In this document: one piece after another, positions 25,548 to 38,969 of the stretch
Layout of the letters: every line of letters begins with the position of its first letter
How positions within the stretch are numbered: position 1 is the stretch's first letter
Origin: Pseudomonas fulva
Lineage (GTDB): Bacteria > Pseudomonadota > Gammaproteobacteria > Pseudomonadales > Pseudomonadaceae
Direction of reading: 5' to 3'
Assembly (NCBI RefSeq): GCF_023517795.1
Contig: NZ_CP082928.1
Location: forward strand, 310,001-374,000
DNA length: 64,000 bases
The notes under the pieces: model-generated
What the model was told of the DNA's origin: nothing
Databases searched by the model: none
The model's input: only the letters and a program-made list of their open reading frames with translations
Made by a program: the position numbers and the translations under genes

Positions 25548-26153
25548 TCAAAGCGGCGCACCCAGCCAGGCTGAGGCCAACAGCAGCACGGCCATCGTCT
25601 GGTTGAAACGGCTCATGGCGCGCGCCGAGGTGAACAGCCGGGCGGCGCCGCGACCGAGCAATGCCCAGCAGCCCAGGCACGCCAGGGAAATGGCCAGGAA
25701 GATCGCCGCCAGCAGCGCTACCCGCAGCCCCTGCCCGGGCCCCGGTGTGGCGAATACGCTGACCACCGCCAGGGCCATCATCCAGGTCTTGGGGTTGACC
25801 AGTTGCAGCGCCGCGCCGGCAGCCAGCCCGAGGCGTTTCTCTCCCGCCGTCACCGCCGCGCCATCCAGCGCCGCCGCAGGGCTGCTGAAAATCCGCCAGG
25901 CCAGGTAGCTCAGCCACAGCACGCCGAACCAGGCCATCGCCCATTGCCGGCGCGGGTGCTGCTGCAGCAGCTCACCCAGGCCGAGGCCGACCGCAACCAC
26001 CATGGCCGCCGCGCCAAAGCAGGCGCCGAGCACCAGCGGCAGGGTCGCCGCCAGGCCATGGCGGGCGCTGCTGCCGAGCACCAGCACGTTGGTGGGCCCC
26101 GGGGTGATGGAGGCGACGAAAGCGAACAGCATAAAGGGCAACAACTGGGTCAT
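25548..26153 (-). CDS. LysE/RhtB-family amino-acid exporter
   Basis: A 201-residue inner-membrane protein of the LysE family. The signature ITPGPTNVLVLGSSARHG is at residues 15-32, and about six hydrophobic segments and LQLVNPKTWMMALAVVSVF are present. The family exports amino acids or related metabolites by proton antiport. The ATG at 26153 follows GAGGAG; a TTG at 26168 is possible but unnecessary. An AraC regulator gene lies 47 bp upstream on the same strand, a pairing often seen for this exporter type. The stop sits at the edge of the REPIN array. Confidence 0.94.
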   Translation of the reverse strand: MTQLLPFMLFAFVASITPGPTNVLVLGSSARHGLAATLPLVLGACFGAAAMVVAVGLGLGELLQQHPRRQWAMAWFGVLWLSYLAWRIFSSPAAALDGAAVTAGEKRLGLAAGAALQLVNPKTWMMALAVVSVFATPGPGQGLRVALLAAIFLAISLACLGCWALLGRGAARLFTSARAMSRFNQTMAVLLLASAWLGAPL

Positions 26154-26200
26154 GAATGGGCTCCTCAACGATCCGAGCCCTGATCATCGGCGCCTGCAGC

Positions 26201-27040
26201 TCAGCAGTCTGGAAGCTTTGAGCAGCGCCGCTGGTAGTTCGCCGGGGTGATGCCGTAGGCGCGGCGGAACCAGCGCCCCAAGTGGCTCTGGTCGGCAAAG
26301 CCGAGAATCGCCGCCACCTGCACCGGCGGCTCGCCGCGGGCCAGCAGGTGCCGGGCCCGCGCCAGGCGCAGCTGCACCAGGTAGGCATGGGGCGCCAGGC
26401 CGAACGCGGCCTTGAAGGCGCGGCTGAGGCGAAAACGATCGACGCCGCAGGCAGCGGCCAGGTCGTCCAGGCCGATATCGCGGCTGTGCTGGTCGTGCAG
26501 GAAATCCCGTGCGCGCTGGGCCACCAGCGGCAGGCGCGGGTCGACATCCAGGCGCCGGCGCCAGTGCAGCCGCTCGGTGAGGCGCGCCAGCAGCCCGTCC
26601 AGGGCAGCCTGCCTGACCATGCGCAGCTCCTGGCGATGCAGGGCGCCAAAAGCCTCGACCACCGCTGCCAGCAGGCGCGGGTCACTGGCCAGGGTGGCGC
26701 CGAAGCCTGGCAGGCAGTCCGCCGGTGCATGCTCGAACAGGCTGCGCAGCTCACGCTCCAACCACTGGCCGTCCAGGTACAGCGTCGAGTAGGTGAAGCC
26801 CTCCGGCTCCGGTGCATGGCCGTCGTGCAGTTCCCCGGGCTCGAGCAGAAACACCTGGCCTGCCAGGCTGCTGTTCAACTGCTTGCGGCAATTGAACTGC
26901 TGCACGCCCTGCTCGGTGAAGCCGACCAGGTAGGCGTCGTGCCAGTGAGGATCGTAGGCATGCCCGCGAAAATGCGCGCGGATGGTCTCGATCCCGGTGT
27001 CTGCGTCCTGGGCCAGGTCGACCCAACTCTGCGCGCTCAT
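26201..27040 (-). CDS. AraC-family transcriptional regulator
   Basis: A 279-residue AraC protein. The N-terminal cupin-like sensor has the HWHDAYLVGFTEQG and FLLEPGELHDGHAPEPEGF segments. The C-terminal double helix-turn-helix includes IGLDDLAAACGVDRFRLSRA, FKAAFGLAPHAYLVQLRLAR and ILGFADQSHLGRWFRRAYG. Members with this sensor often bind amino acids. It is upstream of, and co-directional with, the lysE-type exporter and probably regulates it. Start at 27040 (MSAQSWVDLA), following a GGAGCAGG stretch. Confidence 0.93.
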   Translation of the reverse strand: MSAQSWVDLAQDADTGIETIRAHFRGHAYDPHWHDAYLVGFTEQGVQQFNCRKQLNSSLAGQVFLLEPGELHDGHAPEPEGFTYSTLYLDGQWLERELRSLFEHAPADCLPGFGATLASDPRLLAAVVEAFGALHRQELRMVRQAALDGLLARLTERLHWRRRLDVDPRLPLVAQRARDFLHDQHSRDIGLDDLAAACGVDRFRLSRAFKAAFGLAPHAYLVQLRLARARHLLARGEPPVQVAAILGFADQSHLGRWFRRAYGITPANYQRRCSKLPDC

Positions 27041-27120
27041 GCCTGCTCCCGCGCCACGGTGTGTGGACGGATGATGCTAACCGACCTGCCGCGCTTATTC
27101 TGGAAGTTTTGAGCAACCGT

Positions 27121-28209
27121 TCATCTGGCCCGTGCCATGCAACGCTGGTGACGGACGTCCACGCGCTCGGCGAACCAGGCGGTGGTCAGGCGGCGGGTGA
27201 TCTTCGGGCTCTTCAGCACGATGCCGGGCAGCAGCGCGCGCGGCACGGGTTTGCCTTCGGCCGCGTCGGCCAGGGCGAATACCCGCTCGTAGAGGCGGCT
27301 GTCCTCGAAATCCAGGCTGTCACCCTGCTCCAGGTCCCGGCGAATCGCCCGTTCGCTCATATCCAGGCGCTTGCCCAGCGAGCGCACGGCAAGCTCCGTG
27401 GAGCCCGCCCTGCTGCTGCCGTGAATGATCAGGTCGCCATCGAGGGCCAGGGGAATGCCCGAGGCGCTGGTGACGGCGTTCTGGAACGCCGCGTTGCGGC
27501 TGGCGTACCAGCCGGCATTGAAATCGGCGAAGCGGTACAGCGGTTTCGGGTAATTGGCCGGGTAGCCCAGCAGGTGGGCGATGCCGAAGTACATGCCGCC
27601 GCGGCGGCTGAACACTTCGCGGCGAATGGAGCCGTCCGGCGGATAGGGGTAGCCCTCGGCATGGGCCTGGGCGAAGGCGATGCTGACCTGCATCGGCCCA
27701 CCGGTGCGCACCGGGTTGAGGGTGCCGAACAGCTGGCGGCCGAGGGGCACCATGCCGGTGAAGTCATCGAAGATGGCGCTCAGCTGCTTTTCGGTGCGCA
27801 CGCTGTCCAGGCGCTGCTGGTAGGTCTTGCCGGTCGGCGACTCGAGGCGCAGCGCAGCGTTCACCAGCAGCCGAGGAATGTGCAGGCTGGCGGCGCGGCG
27901 GTCGATTTCCGCGCGGGCGATCCTGGCCAGCCCCGGCACCTGCGGGTCGGCATTGAAGGTCGACTCCTGCTCGGTCACCGCCAGCACCGCGCAGATGTTC
28001 TCGGTGGTCGGCGCGATTTCCTGGGCGGCGAAGGCGGCGTAGATATCGGCGGCCCAGCCTTCGCGATCAGGGGTATTGATCGGCATCAGCCGCACGATCT
28101 GCGCGCGTACCTCGGCCGGCTTGGGCGCCGGCTCCCGGGGCTGGGTGGCGCAGCCGGCCAGCGACAGGGCCAGCAGCGCAGCGGTTGAACGCAGGAAAAA
28201 GGATGTCAC
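27121..28209 (-). CDS. DUF1615 lipoprotein
   Basis: A 362-residue putative lipoprotein. The signal peptide MTSFFLRSTAALLALSLAGC ends in the lipobox LAGC with Cys20, and the mature part starts CATQPREPAPKP. It matches DUF1615, with ICAVLAVTEQESTF, GPMQVSIAFAQAHAEGYPYP and YRFADFNAGWYASRNAAFQN. The GPMQVS and E-containing segments recall lysozyme-like (SLT) folds, so a murein-related role is possible but unproven. No +2 Asp is present, so outer-membrane sorting is expected. It is single, with an AraC gene about 80 bp downstream on the same strand. Confidence 0.9.
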   Translation of the reverse strand: MTSFFLRSTAALLALSLAGCATQPREPAPKPAEVRAQIVRLMPINTPDREGWAADIYAAFAAQEIAPTTENICAVLAVTEQESTFNADPQVPGLARIARAEIDRRAASLHIPRLLVNAALRLESPTGKTYQQRLDSVRTEKQLSAIFDDFTGMVPLGRQLFGTLNPVRTGGPMQVSIAFAQAHAEGYPYPPDGSIRREVFSRRGGMYFGIAHLLGYPANYPKPLYRFADFNAGWYASRNAAFQNAVTSASGIPLALDGDLIIHGSSRAGSTELAVRSLGKRLDMSERAIRRDLEQGDSLDFEDSRLYERVFALADAAEGKPVPRALLPGIVLKSPKITRRLTTAWFAERVDVRHQRCMARAR

Positions 28210-28567
28210 CAGGGGCTCCTCGCAATGAACAGGCTTGAGCCTCTGACAACGGGGGTACGCTGCCGTGCGCGATTATTTGCCGCGCTTGGCTGCCTGGCCG
28301 TGGCAATGATCGCGAGGGGCCGCCGGCAGCGACGAACAGAATCCGCTCGAAGAGCCGTAATCGCCGCACTGCACGAGCAGGCCCGCAATGACCGCGCATC
28401 GGTGGATTCAGCGACCGGCGACACCTGTGCCCGCGCTGCCAGGCGGCAGCTCAAAGGGTGGTTATCACGCTCGGGCGCCAGGAAAGGACTCACGGTGATC
28501 GAGCTCGAAAACCGCTGTTGCAGAGCCGCCGGGGTGGGCCGCCATCATCGGCCCACCCCTGTTCGCC
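28210..28567. terminator. Gap with hairpin after glgB
   Basis: This 358-bp gap separates the DUF1615 gene start from the glgB stop, both on the minus strand. It holds an 11-bp GC-rich inverted repeat, GGGGTGGGCCG at 28531-28541 and its complement at 28550-28560, just downstream of glgB. This is a likely terminator stem, but it lacks a T run. The rest should contain the DUF1615 promoter; no gene is convincing. Confidence 0.5.
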
Positions 28568-30768
28568 TCACTGCGGCTTGATCACCAGGGTGGCCAATGG
28601 CGGCAGATCCAGGCTCAGCGACTGCGGCTGACCATGGCTGGCCACCGCATCACTGAACAGCCCGCCCTGGCTGCCGGCGTTGGAGCCGGCGTAGCGCTCC
28701 GAATCGCTGTTGAGCAGCACGTGCCAGGCGCCCCCTTTTGGCACGCCGATGCGATAGCCGTTGCGCGGTTCGGGGGTGAAGTTGTGCACCACCAGAAGCG
28801 GTGCACCGCTGCGATCGTGACGCAGCCAGGCGAACACGCTGTTGGTGGCGTCATCGCCGATCAGCCAGGCGAAGCCCTCGGCGTTGCCGTCGAGCTGGTG
28901 CAGCGCCGGCTCGTGGCGGTACAGGCCGTTGAGATCGCTGACCAGCTGCTGCACGCCCTTGTGCTCGCCGTAGCGCAGCAGGTACCAGTCCAGCTCGTGG
29001 TCGTGGTTCCACTCGCGCCATTGGCCGAACTCGCAGCCCATGAACAGCAGCTTCTTGCCCGGGTGGCTCCACATGAAGCTCAGGTACAGGCGCAGGTTGG
29101 CGAATTTCTGCCAGCGGTCGCCGGGCATCTTGTCGAGCAACGAGCGCTTGCCGTGCACCACTTCGTCGTGGGAGATCGGCAGCACGAAATGCTCGGAAAA
29201 GGCGTACAGCAGGCCGAAGGTCAGCTGGTGATGGTGATGGCGGCGATGCAGCGGGTCCTCGGCGGCGTACTTGAGGCTGTCGTGCATCCAGCCCATGTTC
29301 CACTTGTATGAAAAGCCCAGGCCACCTTCCTGGGTCGGCCGGCTGACCCCTGGCCAGGCGGTCGATTCCTCGGCGATGACCAGGGCTCCGGGCACTTCCT
29401 GGGTAACCACGTCGTTGAGGTGGCGCAGGAAGTCGATGCTCTCCAGGTTTTCGCGGCCGCCGAAACGGTTGGGAATCCACTCGCCGTCCTTGCGCGAATA
29501 GTCGCGGTAGAGCATCGACGCCACGGCGTCCACGCGCAGGCCGTCGATATGGTAGGTGCGCAGCCAGTGCAGCGCAGAGGCCAGCATGAAGCCGTGCACC
29601 TCGGTGCGGCCCAGGTTGTAGATGTAGGTATCCCAGTCCTGGTGGAAGCCCTCGAACGGGTGGGCGTACTCGTACAGCGCGGTACCGTCGAACTGGCCAA
29701 GGCCATGGGCATCGGTGGGGAAATGCGCCGGCACCCAGTCGAGGATCACGCCGATGCCGGCCTGGTGGCAGGCGTCGACGAAGGCGGCGAAGTCCGCCGG
29801 GCTGCCATGCCGCGCGGTGGGCGCGAACTGCGACAGCAGCTGATAGCCCCAGGAGCCACCGAACGGGTGCTCCATGATCGGCATCAGCTCGATATGGGTG
29901 AAGCCCAGCTGCTGCACGTAGGGAATCAGCTGCTCGCTCAGCTCCCGCCAGCTCAGCAGGCGACCATCCTCGCCGCCCTCGCGGCGCCAGGAGCCGGCAT
30001 GCAGTTCGTAGATCGACATCGGCGCCTGGTAGCCCTGCTGGGCCTGACGCTGCTGCAGCCAGTGATCGTCGTGCCAGTCGAACTGCAAGGGCGCCGACAC
30101 CACCGAGCCGGTAGCCGGCGGCAACTCGGTAGCCAGGGCCATGGGGTCGGCCTTGAGCGGCAGCAGGCCGTCACGGCCGAGAATCTCGTACTTGTAGACC
30201 TCGCCCGGCGCCAGGCGCGGAATGAACAGCTCCCACACACCGCTGGGCTGGCGCAGGCGCATCGGGTGGCGCCGACCGTCCCAGCCGTTGAAGTTGCCGA
30301 CCACCGACACCCGCCGGGCGTTGGGCGCCCACACCGAGAAGCGCACGCCCTGTACGCCTTCGTGGGTGGTGAACTGGGCGCCCAGGCTCTTGCCCAGTTC
30401 GCGGTGGTTGCCCTCGGCGAACAGATACAGGTCCATCTCGCCGAGCAGCTGGCCGAAGGCATAGGGGTCTTCGGTTTCCTGCACACCGGTGCCCCACTGG
30501 ATGCGATAGCGATACGGCACCTGCTGCTCGATACGAATGCTGAACAGCCCCGGCACGCTGGATTGCTCCAGGGCACCGAGTACCTCGCCGCTCACCGCGT
30601 GGATCAGCTCGACGCCCAGGGCACCGGGCAGGTAGGCACGGATGGTCAGCCCGTGGGCGAAGGCGTGGGGGCCCAGAATCGAAAACGGATCGCCATGCTC
30701 GCCCCTGATCAGGGCCTCGACGGCGGCGCGTTCCAATCCCGCCACCTGGCGCTCGGTTTCTCCATTGC

Positions 30769-30772
<4 letters not shown>
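28568..30772 (-). CDS. glgB: 1,4-alpha-glucan branching enzyme GlgB
   Basis: GH13 branching enzyme of 734 residues that introduces alpha-1,6 branches into linear glucan. An N1 domain (residues about 15-110) and CBM48 (YRIRWG-like region and [20 protein letters not shown]) precede the barrel. Catalytic motifs are [16 protein letters not shown] with Asp415, [14 protein letters not shown] with Glu468, and [16 protein letters not shown] with the third Asp. The ATG overlaps the treS stop by 4 bp. It is the last gene of the glgE-treS-glgB operon and supplies branches to glucan made by GlgE or GlgA. Confidence 0.97.
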
Positions 30773-34101
<3,329 letters not shown>

Positions 34102-34112
34102 CGACCGCTTCC

Positions 34113-36137
34113 TCAGCTCGCCACGCGAATGCGCCAGATGCCGAACGGCTGGTGCCAGGGCTCGATGCGCATCCACTGGGTCTTGCCGTGCCAGTGCCAG
34201 GTATGGCCGGTCATCAGGTCTTCGCCATGGGTGGTGGCGTGGTCATCCAGGCCCAGCTCCCAGAGTGGCAGCTCGAAGTGCGCTTCCTGGGCGTTGTGCG
34301 GATCGAGGCTGACCGCCACCAGAATGAAGTTCTCGCGGTCGGCGGTGCGTTTGCCGAAGAACAGGATGTTGTCGTTCCAGCAGGTGTAGGCCTTGAACCC
34401 GAGGTGGGTCTGCAAGGCCGGGTTCTGACGGCGAATGCGGTTGAGCTGGGCGATCTCGGCGACGATGTTGCCCGGCGCCTGATAGTCTCGCACGCGGATC
34501 TCGTACTTCTCCGAGTCCAGGTACTCCTCCTTGCCCGGGACCGGCAGGGACTCGCAGATCTCGAAGCCCGAATACATGCCCCACAACCCCGAGCCCATGG
34601 TCGCCAGGGCAGCGCGGATCAGAAAGCCGGCGCGGCCGCTGTGGTGCAGGAAGTAGGGGTTGATGTCCGGCGTGTTGACGAAGAAGTTCGGCCGGTAGCA
34701 ATCACGCCACGGCGCCTCGTTGAGCTGGGTCAGGTAGGTTTCCAGCTCGGCCTTGGTGTTGCGCCAGGTGAAATAGGTGTAGCTCTGGGTGAAGCCGAGC
34801 TTGCCCAGGCGCGCCATCATCGCCGGGCGGGTGAAGGCCTCGGCGAGGAACATCACCTGCGGATGGCTCTTGCGGATATCGGCGATCAGCCATTCCCAGA
34901 ACGGCAGCGGCTTGGTGTGCGGGTTGTCGACGCGGAACTGGTACACGCCCAGCTCCACCCAGCCGCGCACCACGTCGCGCAGTGCCAGCCACAGGTCGGG
35001 CACGGCATCCTTGGCGTAGAAATCCACGTTGACGATGTCCTCGTACTTCTTCGGCGGGTTCTCGGCATGACGAATGGTGCCGTCCGGGCGCCAGCTGAAC
35101 CAGCCCGGGTGTTGCTGCAGCCAGGGATGATCGGGCGAGCACTGGATGGCGAAATCCAGGGCGATCTCCAGATCATGCTCGCGGGCGGCCTCGACCAGGG
35201 CGACGAAATCCTCACGGCTGCCGAGCTGCGGGTGGATGGCCTCGTGGCCGCCGTCGGGGCTGCCGATGGCGTAGGGGCTGCCGGGATCATCCGGGCCGGC
35301 CGTCAGCGAGTTGTTGCGACCCTTGCGGTGGGTGGTGCCGATGGGGTGGATCGGCGGGAAGTACAGTACGTCGAAGCCCATGGCCTGGATCGCCGGCAAG
35401 CGTCTGATCACGTCGCGGAAGGTACCGTGGCGGGCCGGGTCATCGGTTTCCGAGCGGGGAAACAGCTCGTACCAGCTGGCGAAGCGCGCCAGGGGGCGCT
35501 CCACGTCGAGCAGGTAGGTGGCACTGCGGGTGCGATGCGGGTGGCCTTCGGCGCGGCGTACCAGGGCCACGGTTTCGGGGGCCAGCAACAGCGCCACCCG
35601 CTCATCCAGGCTCTGCAGTTCCTGCAGCTCGTCGCACAGGGCCTGCAGGGTCATGGCCAGGTCACCCTCGGCGCGCTCGGCGGCTTCGCGCAGCAGCGCC
35701 TGGCCTTCCTGCAGTTCGAGGTTGATGGTCACGCCGGCGCCGAACTTCTTCGACAGCTCGTAGCAGTAGCTGGCGTAGATGTCCCACCAGGCTTCGATGA
35801 GAAACTCCACCTCGCCGACCCGCTGCGGGGTGATCTGTGCCTGCCAGCGATCGTGGCCCAGCTCTTCCAGCGGCTCGCGGTGCCAGTCGGTGGCGCCGAC
35901 GTCACGCCACAGCACTTCGCCAGCCAGCTTGTCGTGGCCATCGGCAAAGATCAGCGCGCTGACCGTGACCCGGTCGCCGGCTATCGCCTTGGCAGCGAAG
36001 CGCCCCTGTTCGACCTGCGGCTCCACCTCCTCGATGGCCAGGCGCGGCAATTCCAGCGCCCGTTCCAGGGACAACTGGCCATGGCTCAAGCGAACGGGTT
36101 CTTGCAGAAAAGCGGCTTGCGGATCAGCGGACGGCAT
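34113..36137 (-). CDS. glgE: Alpha-1,4-glucan:maltose-1-phosphate maltosyltransferase GlgE
   Basis: GH13_3 enzyme of 674 residues that adds maltosyl units from maltose 1-phosphate to alpha-1,4-glucan. Visible are the N-terminal domain, YFPPIHPIGTTHRKGRNN, GVYQFRVDNPHTKPLPFWEW with Asp404, VMFLAEAFTRPAMM with Glu, and NTPDINPYFLHHSGRAGF. The ATG at 36137 (MPSADPQAAF) follows GAGGAG; the frame is open 35 codons further up, but those residues do not look like the family. First gene of the operon, 11 bp before treS. A TTATAC-like -10 on the minus strand near 36166-36172 is a weak promoter candidate. Confidence 0.97.
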   Translation of the reverse strand: MPSADPQAAFLQEPVRLSHGQLSLERALELPRLAIEEVEPQVEQGRFAAKAIAGDRVTVSALIFADGHDKLAGEVLWRDVGATDWHREPLEELGHDRWQAQITPQRVGEVEFLIEAWWDIYASYCYELSKKFGAGVTINLELQEGQALLREAAERAEGDLAMTLQALCDELQELQSLDERVALLLAPETVALVRRAEGHPHRTRSATYLLDVERPLARFASWYELFPRSETDDPARHGTFRDVIRRLPAIQAMGFDVLYFPPIHPIGTTHRKGRNNSLTAGPDDPGSPYAIGSPDGGHEAIHPQLGSREDFVALVEAAREHDLEIALDFAIQCSPDHPWLQQHPGWFSWRPDGTIRHAENPPKKYEDIVNVDFYAKDAVPDLWLALRDVVRGWVELGVYQFRVDNPHTKPLPFWEWLIADIRKSHPQVMFLAEAFTRPAMMARLGKLGFTQSYTYFTWRNTKAELETYLTQLNEAPWRDCYRPNFFVNTPDINPYFLHHSGRAGFLIRAALATMGSGLWGMYSGFEICESLPVPGKEEYLDSEKYEIRVRDYQAPGNIVAEIAQLNRIRRQNPALQTHLGFKAYTCWNDNILFFGKRTADRENFILVAVSLDPHNAQEAHFELPLWELGLDDHATTHGEDLMTGHTWHWHGKTQWMRIEPWHQPFGIWRIRVAS

Positions 36138-36402
36138 CGAAACGGGCTCCTCACGCCTGGCAGGCGTATAAGCTGTTGCACCGTGGCGAACCACGGGCTG
36201 TACGCGACAGTGCGTACCTGAATGCGGGTTTGCCGACGGCACCTGCTCGGCGCCCTGCGCTGCGACGTCGCCCTGGCCTGACCTGCGCCAGTGCGACTTG
36301 CATGACAGGGGCTGCGGGGTGCCGCGACCTGTCTATCTCCGAACCTGGCGCATTTGCCAAAGTTCATAGTTTCCGAGGCGAGGCAGGCGCGCCCTCTCGG
36401 GC

Positions 36403-38958
36403 TCATGGCGCCTCGGCGCCCAACTTCTTCCACATCGCCCGGGTGATGCGCTGGCGGTTGGCGTAACCGGCCCAGGGATCGCCCTCGAGTTTGTCCAAGC
36501 GCTGCTGCAGATTGCCGATATGCCACTGCCTGGAGTCGCGCAATTGCGCCAGCTCGTCGCGACCGATCGGCACCGACACCGGCAGGCCCGGCCGCGCGCG
36601 TACCGAATAGGCGGCCACGGTGCTGGCCCCCCGGCCGTTGCGCAGGTAATCCAGGTACACCTTGCCGATGCGGTTCTTCGGCCCCATGCGGGCACTGAAG
36701 CGATCCGGCAACTGGTCGGCCATGAATTGCGAGATCGCCTTGCCGAAGGCCTTCAGGGTGTCCCAGTCGACATGCCGGGCCAGCGGCACCACCAGGTGCA
36801 TGCCGGCGCCGCCGCTGGTTTTCACGAAGGTTTCCAGTCCCAGCTCGTCGAGTACCGACAGGCTCAGGCGCGTGGCCTCCAGTACCGCGCGCCAGGGCAA
36901 TGCCGGATCCGGGTCGAGGTCGAGGATCAGCCGGTCCGGCCGTTCGATGCTGGCATAGGCGGCATTCCAGGTGTGCAATTCGATGGTGCCCATCTGCACG
37001 GCACCGACCAGGGCCGGCACGCTGTCGATGGCCATCAGCCGGTCGTGACCGGGGTCGAGATCGGCATCCAGGTGGCGGATATTGGGAATCGCCAGGCGCT
37101 CGGCGTGCTTCTGGAAGAACTGCTCGCCACCCACACCGCTCGGCGCGCGCAGCAGGGACACCGGCCGGTTGCGCACATCGGGCAACAGCCAGTCGGCAAT
37201 CTCGGCGTAGAAGCGCGCGAGCTGCGCCTTGGTGGTACCGCTTTGCGCGTCGATGACCCGCTCGGGGTGGCTGACCGACACCTCGCCGATCTGCTCACGC
37301 CCCTTGCGTGGGGAAGCCTTGCCGGCAGGTTGGTCGCCAGTAGCGCCCGCCTCCACGGCCTGCGCTGGCGCGGCTTGCTCCTTCACGATCTGCTCGGCCG
37401 GCTTGTCACTGCGCTCGCCGACGAAGGCGCCCTGGCGCACCAGCCCTTCCCCGGTCCAGCCGGCAAAGGCCACCTCGACCACCAGCTGCGGTTCGATCCA
37501 TTGCACGCCCCGGCGCTGCGCCGCGCTGGGTTGCTTGTGCAGCGGCGAGTCGTCCCGCGCCAGCGCTTTCATGCGCGTAAACAGGCTGCCGAGCAGCGCC
37601 TCGTTGAAGCCGGTACCGACTCGCCCGGCATAGCGCAGGCCCTGTGCCTCGTTGACCGCCAGCAACAGCGCTCCGAACCCCGAGCGACTGCCCTGGGGCT
37701 TGCTGAAGCCGACCACCACGAACTCCTGGCGCTGCCGACACTTGAGCTTGATCCAGTCGGCGCTGCGCGAGGAGCGATAGGGGCTGCCGGCACGCTTGCC
37801 GATCACCCCTTCCAGGCCCAGCGCACAGGCGCTGCCCAGTACGCTCTGGTGATCGACCTCGAAGGCGTCGGAAAAACGCAGCGGACCCTTGCGCTTGGGC
37901 AACTTCTTCTGCAGCGCCGCGCGGCGCTGCTCGACCGGCAGCTGACGTTGATCCTGGCCGTCCAGCCAGGGCGCGTCGAACAGGAAATACAGGATGGCGC
38001 CACTGCGCGACTCGTCGAAGGCATTCTGCAGGGCCTGGAAATCCGGCATGCCCTGCTCGTCGAGCACCACCGCCTCGCCGTCCAGCCAGCTATCGCCGAG
38101 CTTGAGTTTTTCCAGGGCCTTGGCCTGGGGCGCCATGCGCGCCGTCCAGTCGTGGCCGTTGCGGCTGAACAGGGTCACCTTGCCGTCTTCTACGCGCGCC
38201 ATGATCCGGTAGCCGTCGTACTTGATCTCGTAGATCCAGTCCCCCGCCGGCGGCGACTCGACCAGGGTCGCCAGCTGCGGCGAGAGGGTCTCCGGCATGG
38301 CCGACTGGGCGCCCTTGCCGGCCTTGGCCTTGCTCGCCCTGGCCGGCGCCTCGCTGCGCGCCTTGGCCTTGGCGGCCTGGTTGGCAGCCGGCTTGGCCAT
38401 GCCGCCCACCAGTTCGCCGCTGATCACGCTGGCCGGCAAGGCGGTGACGATGTCGTATTCATCGGCCGGCCTGGCCACGTCGTCCTGCTCCTTGATCAAC
38501 AGCCATTGCTGCTTGTCGCCGCTGCCCTTCAGGCGCGTGCGCACCAGCGTCCAGGCACCGCTGAGTTTCTCGCCAATCAGGGTGAACTTGAGCTTGCCGG
38601 CCGCATAGGCCGCCACGGGGTCACCCTCGGGCTGCCAGATACCCTGATCCCAGACGATCACGTCACCGGCCCCGTAGTTGCCCTCGGCGATGCTGCCCTC
38701 GAAGCTGGCGTAGGCCAGCGGGTGATCCTCGACGTGCACGGCCAGGCGTTTCTGGCTCGGATCGAGGCTCGGCCCCTTGGGAACGGCCCAGCTTTTCAGG
38801 GTGCCCTCCAGCTCCAGGCGAAAATCGTAATGCAGGTGCCGCGCATCATGCTTCTGCACCACGAAGGTCAATGCCCCGGCCTTGGCGCGGCTGCGCCGGC
38901 CGGACTCGCGGGGTTCGCTGGTGGACTCGAAATTGCGCTTGCGGTTGTAGTCGCTCAC
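36403..38958 (-). CDS. ligD: Multifunctional DNA ligase D (LigD)
   Basis: An 851-residue non-homologous end-joining protein with the Pseudomonas order phosphoesterase, ligase, polymerase. The phosphoesterase domain (residues about 25-180) has KHDARHLHYDFRLE and VPKGPSLDP. A Lys/Ala-rich linker (about 185-220) leads to the ATP-dependent ligase with YEIKYDGYR and adenylated Lys246, ending near 515. The primase-polymerase domain (about 555-851) carries the metal motif LILDLDPDPALPW (DLDPD at 680-684). LigD trims, fills and seals ends brought together by Ku, encoded 11 bp upstream. Confidence 0.97.
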   Translation of the reverse strand: MSDYNRKRNFESTSEPRESGRRSRAKAGALTFVVQKHDARHLHYDFRLELEGTLKSWAVPKGPSLDPSQKRLAVHVEDHPLAYASFEGSIAEGNYGAGDVIVWDQGIWQPEGDPVAAYAAGKLKFTLIGEKLSGAWTLVRTRLKGSGDKQQWLLIKEQDDVARPADEYDIVTALPASVISGELVGGMAKPAANQAAKAKARSEAPARASKAKAGKGAQSAMPETLSPQLATLVESPPAGDWIYEIKYDGYRIMARVEDGKVTLFSRNGHDWTARMAPQAKALEKLKLGDSWLDGEAVVLDEQGMPDFQALQNAFDESRSGAILYFLFDAPWLDGQDQRQLPVEQRRAALQKKLPKRKGPLRFSDAFEVDHQSVLGSACALGLEGVIGKRAGSPYRSSRSADWIKLKCRQRQEFVVVGFSKPQGSRSGFGALLLAVNEAQGLRYAGRVGTGFNEALLGSLFTRMKALARDDSPLHKQPSAAQRRGVQWIEPQLVVEVAFAGWTGEGLVRQGAFVGERSDKPAEQIVKEQAAPAQAVEAGATGDQPAGKASPRKGREQIGEVSVSHPERVIDAQSGTTKAQLARFYAEIADWLLPDVRNRPVSLLRAPSGVGGEQFFQKHAERLAIPNIRHLDADLDPGHDRLMAIDSVPALVGAVQMGTIELHTWNAAYASIERPDRLILDLDPDPALPWRAVLEATRLSLSVLDELGLETFVKTSGGAGMHLVVPLARHVDWDTLKAFGKAISQFMADQLPDRFSARMGPKNRIGKVYLDYLRNGRGASTVAAYSVRARPGLPVSVPIGRDELAQLRDSRQWHIGNLQQRLDKLEGDPWAGYANRQRITRAMWKKLGAEAP

Positions 38959-38969
38959 GGCCGCTCACC

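Noticed and set aside
28225..28581. 118-codon plus-strand frame between the DUF1615 gene and glgB
   Set aside because: It spans the glgB terminator hairpin and runs into the glgB 3' end; no ribosome site or family resemblance.
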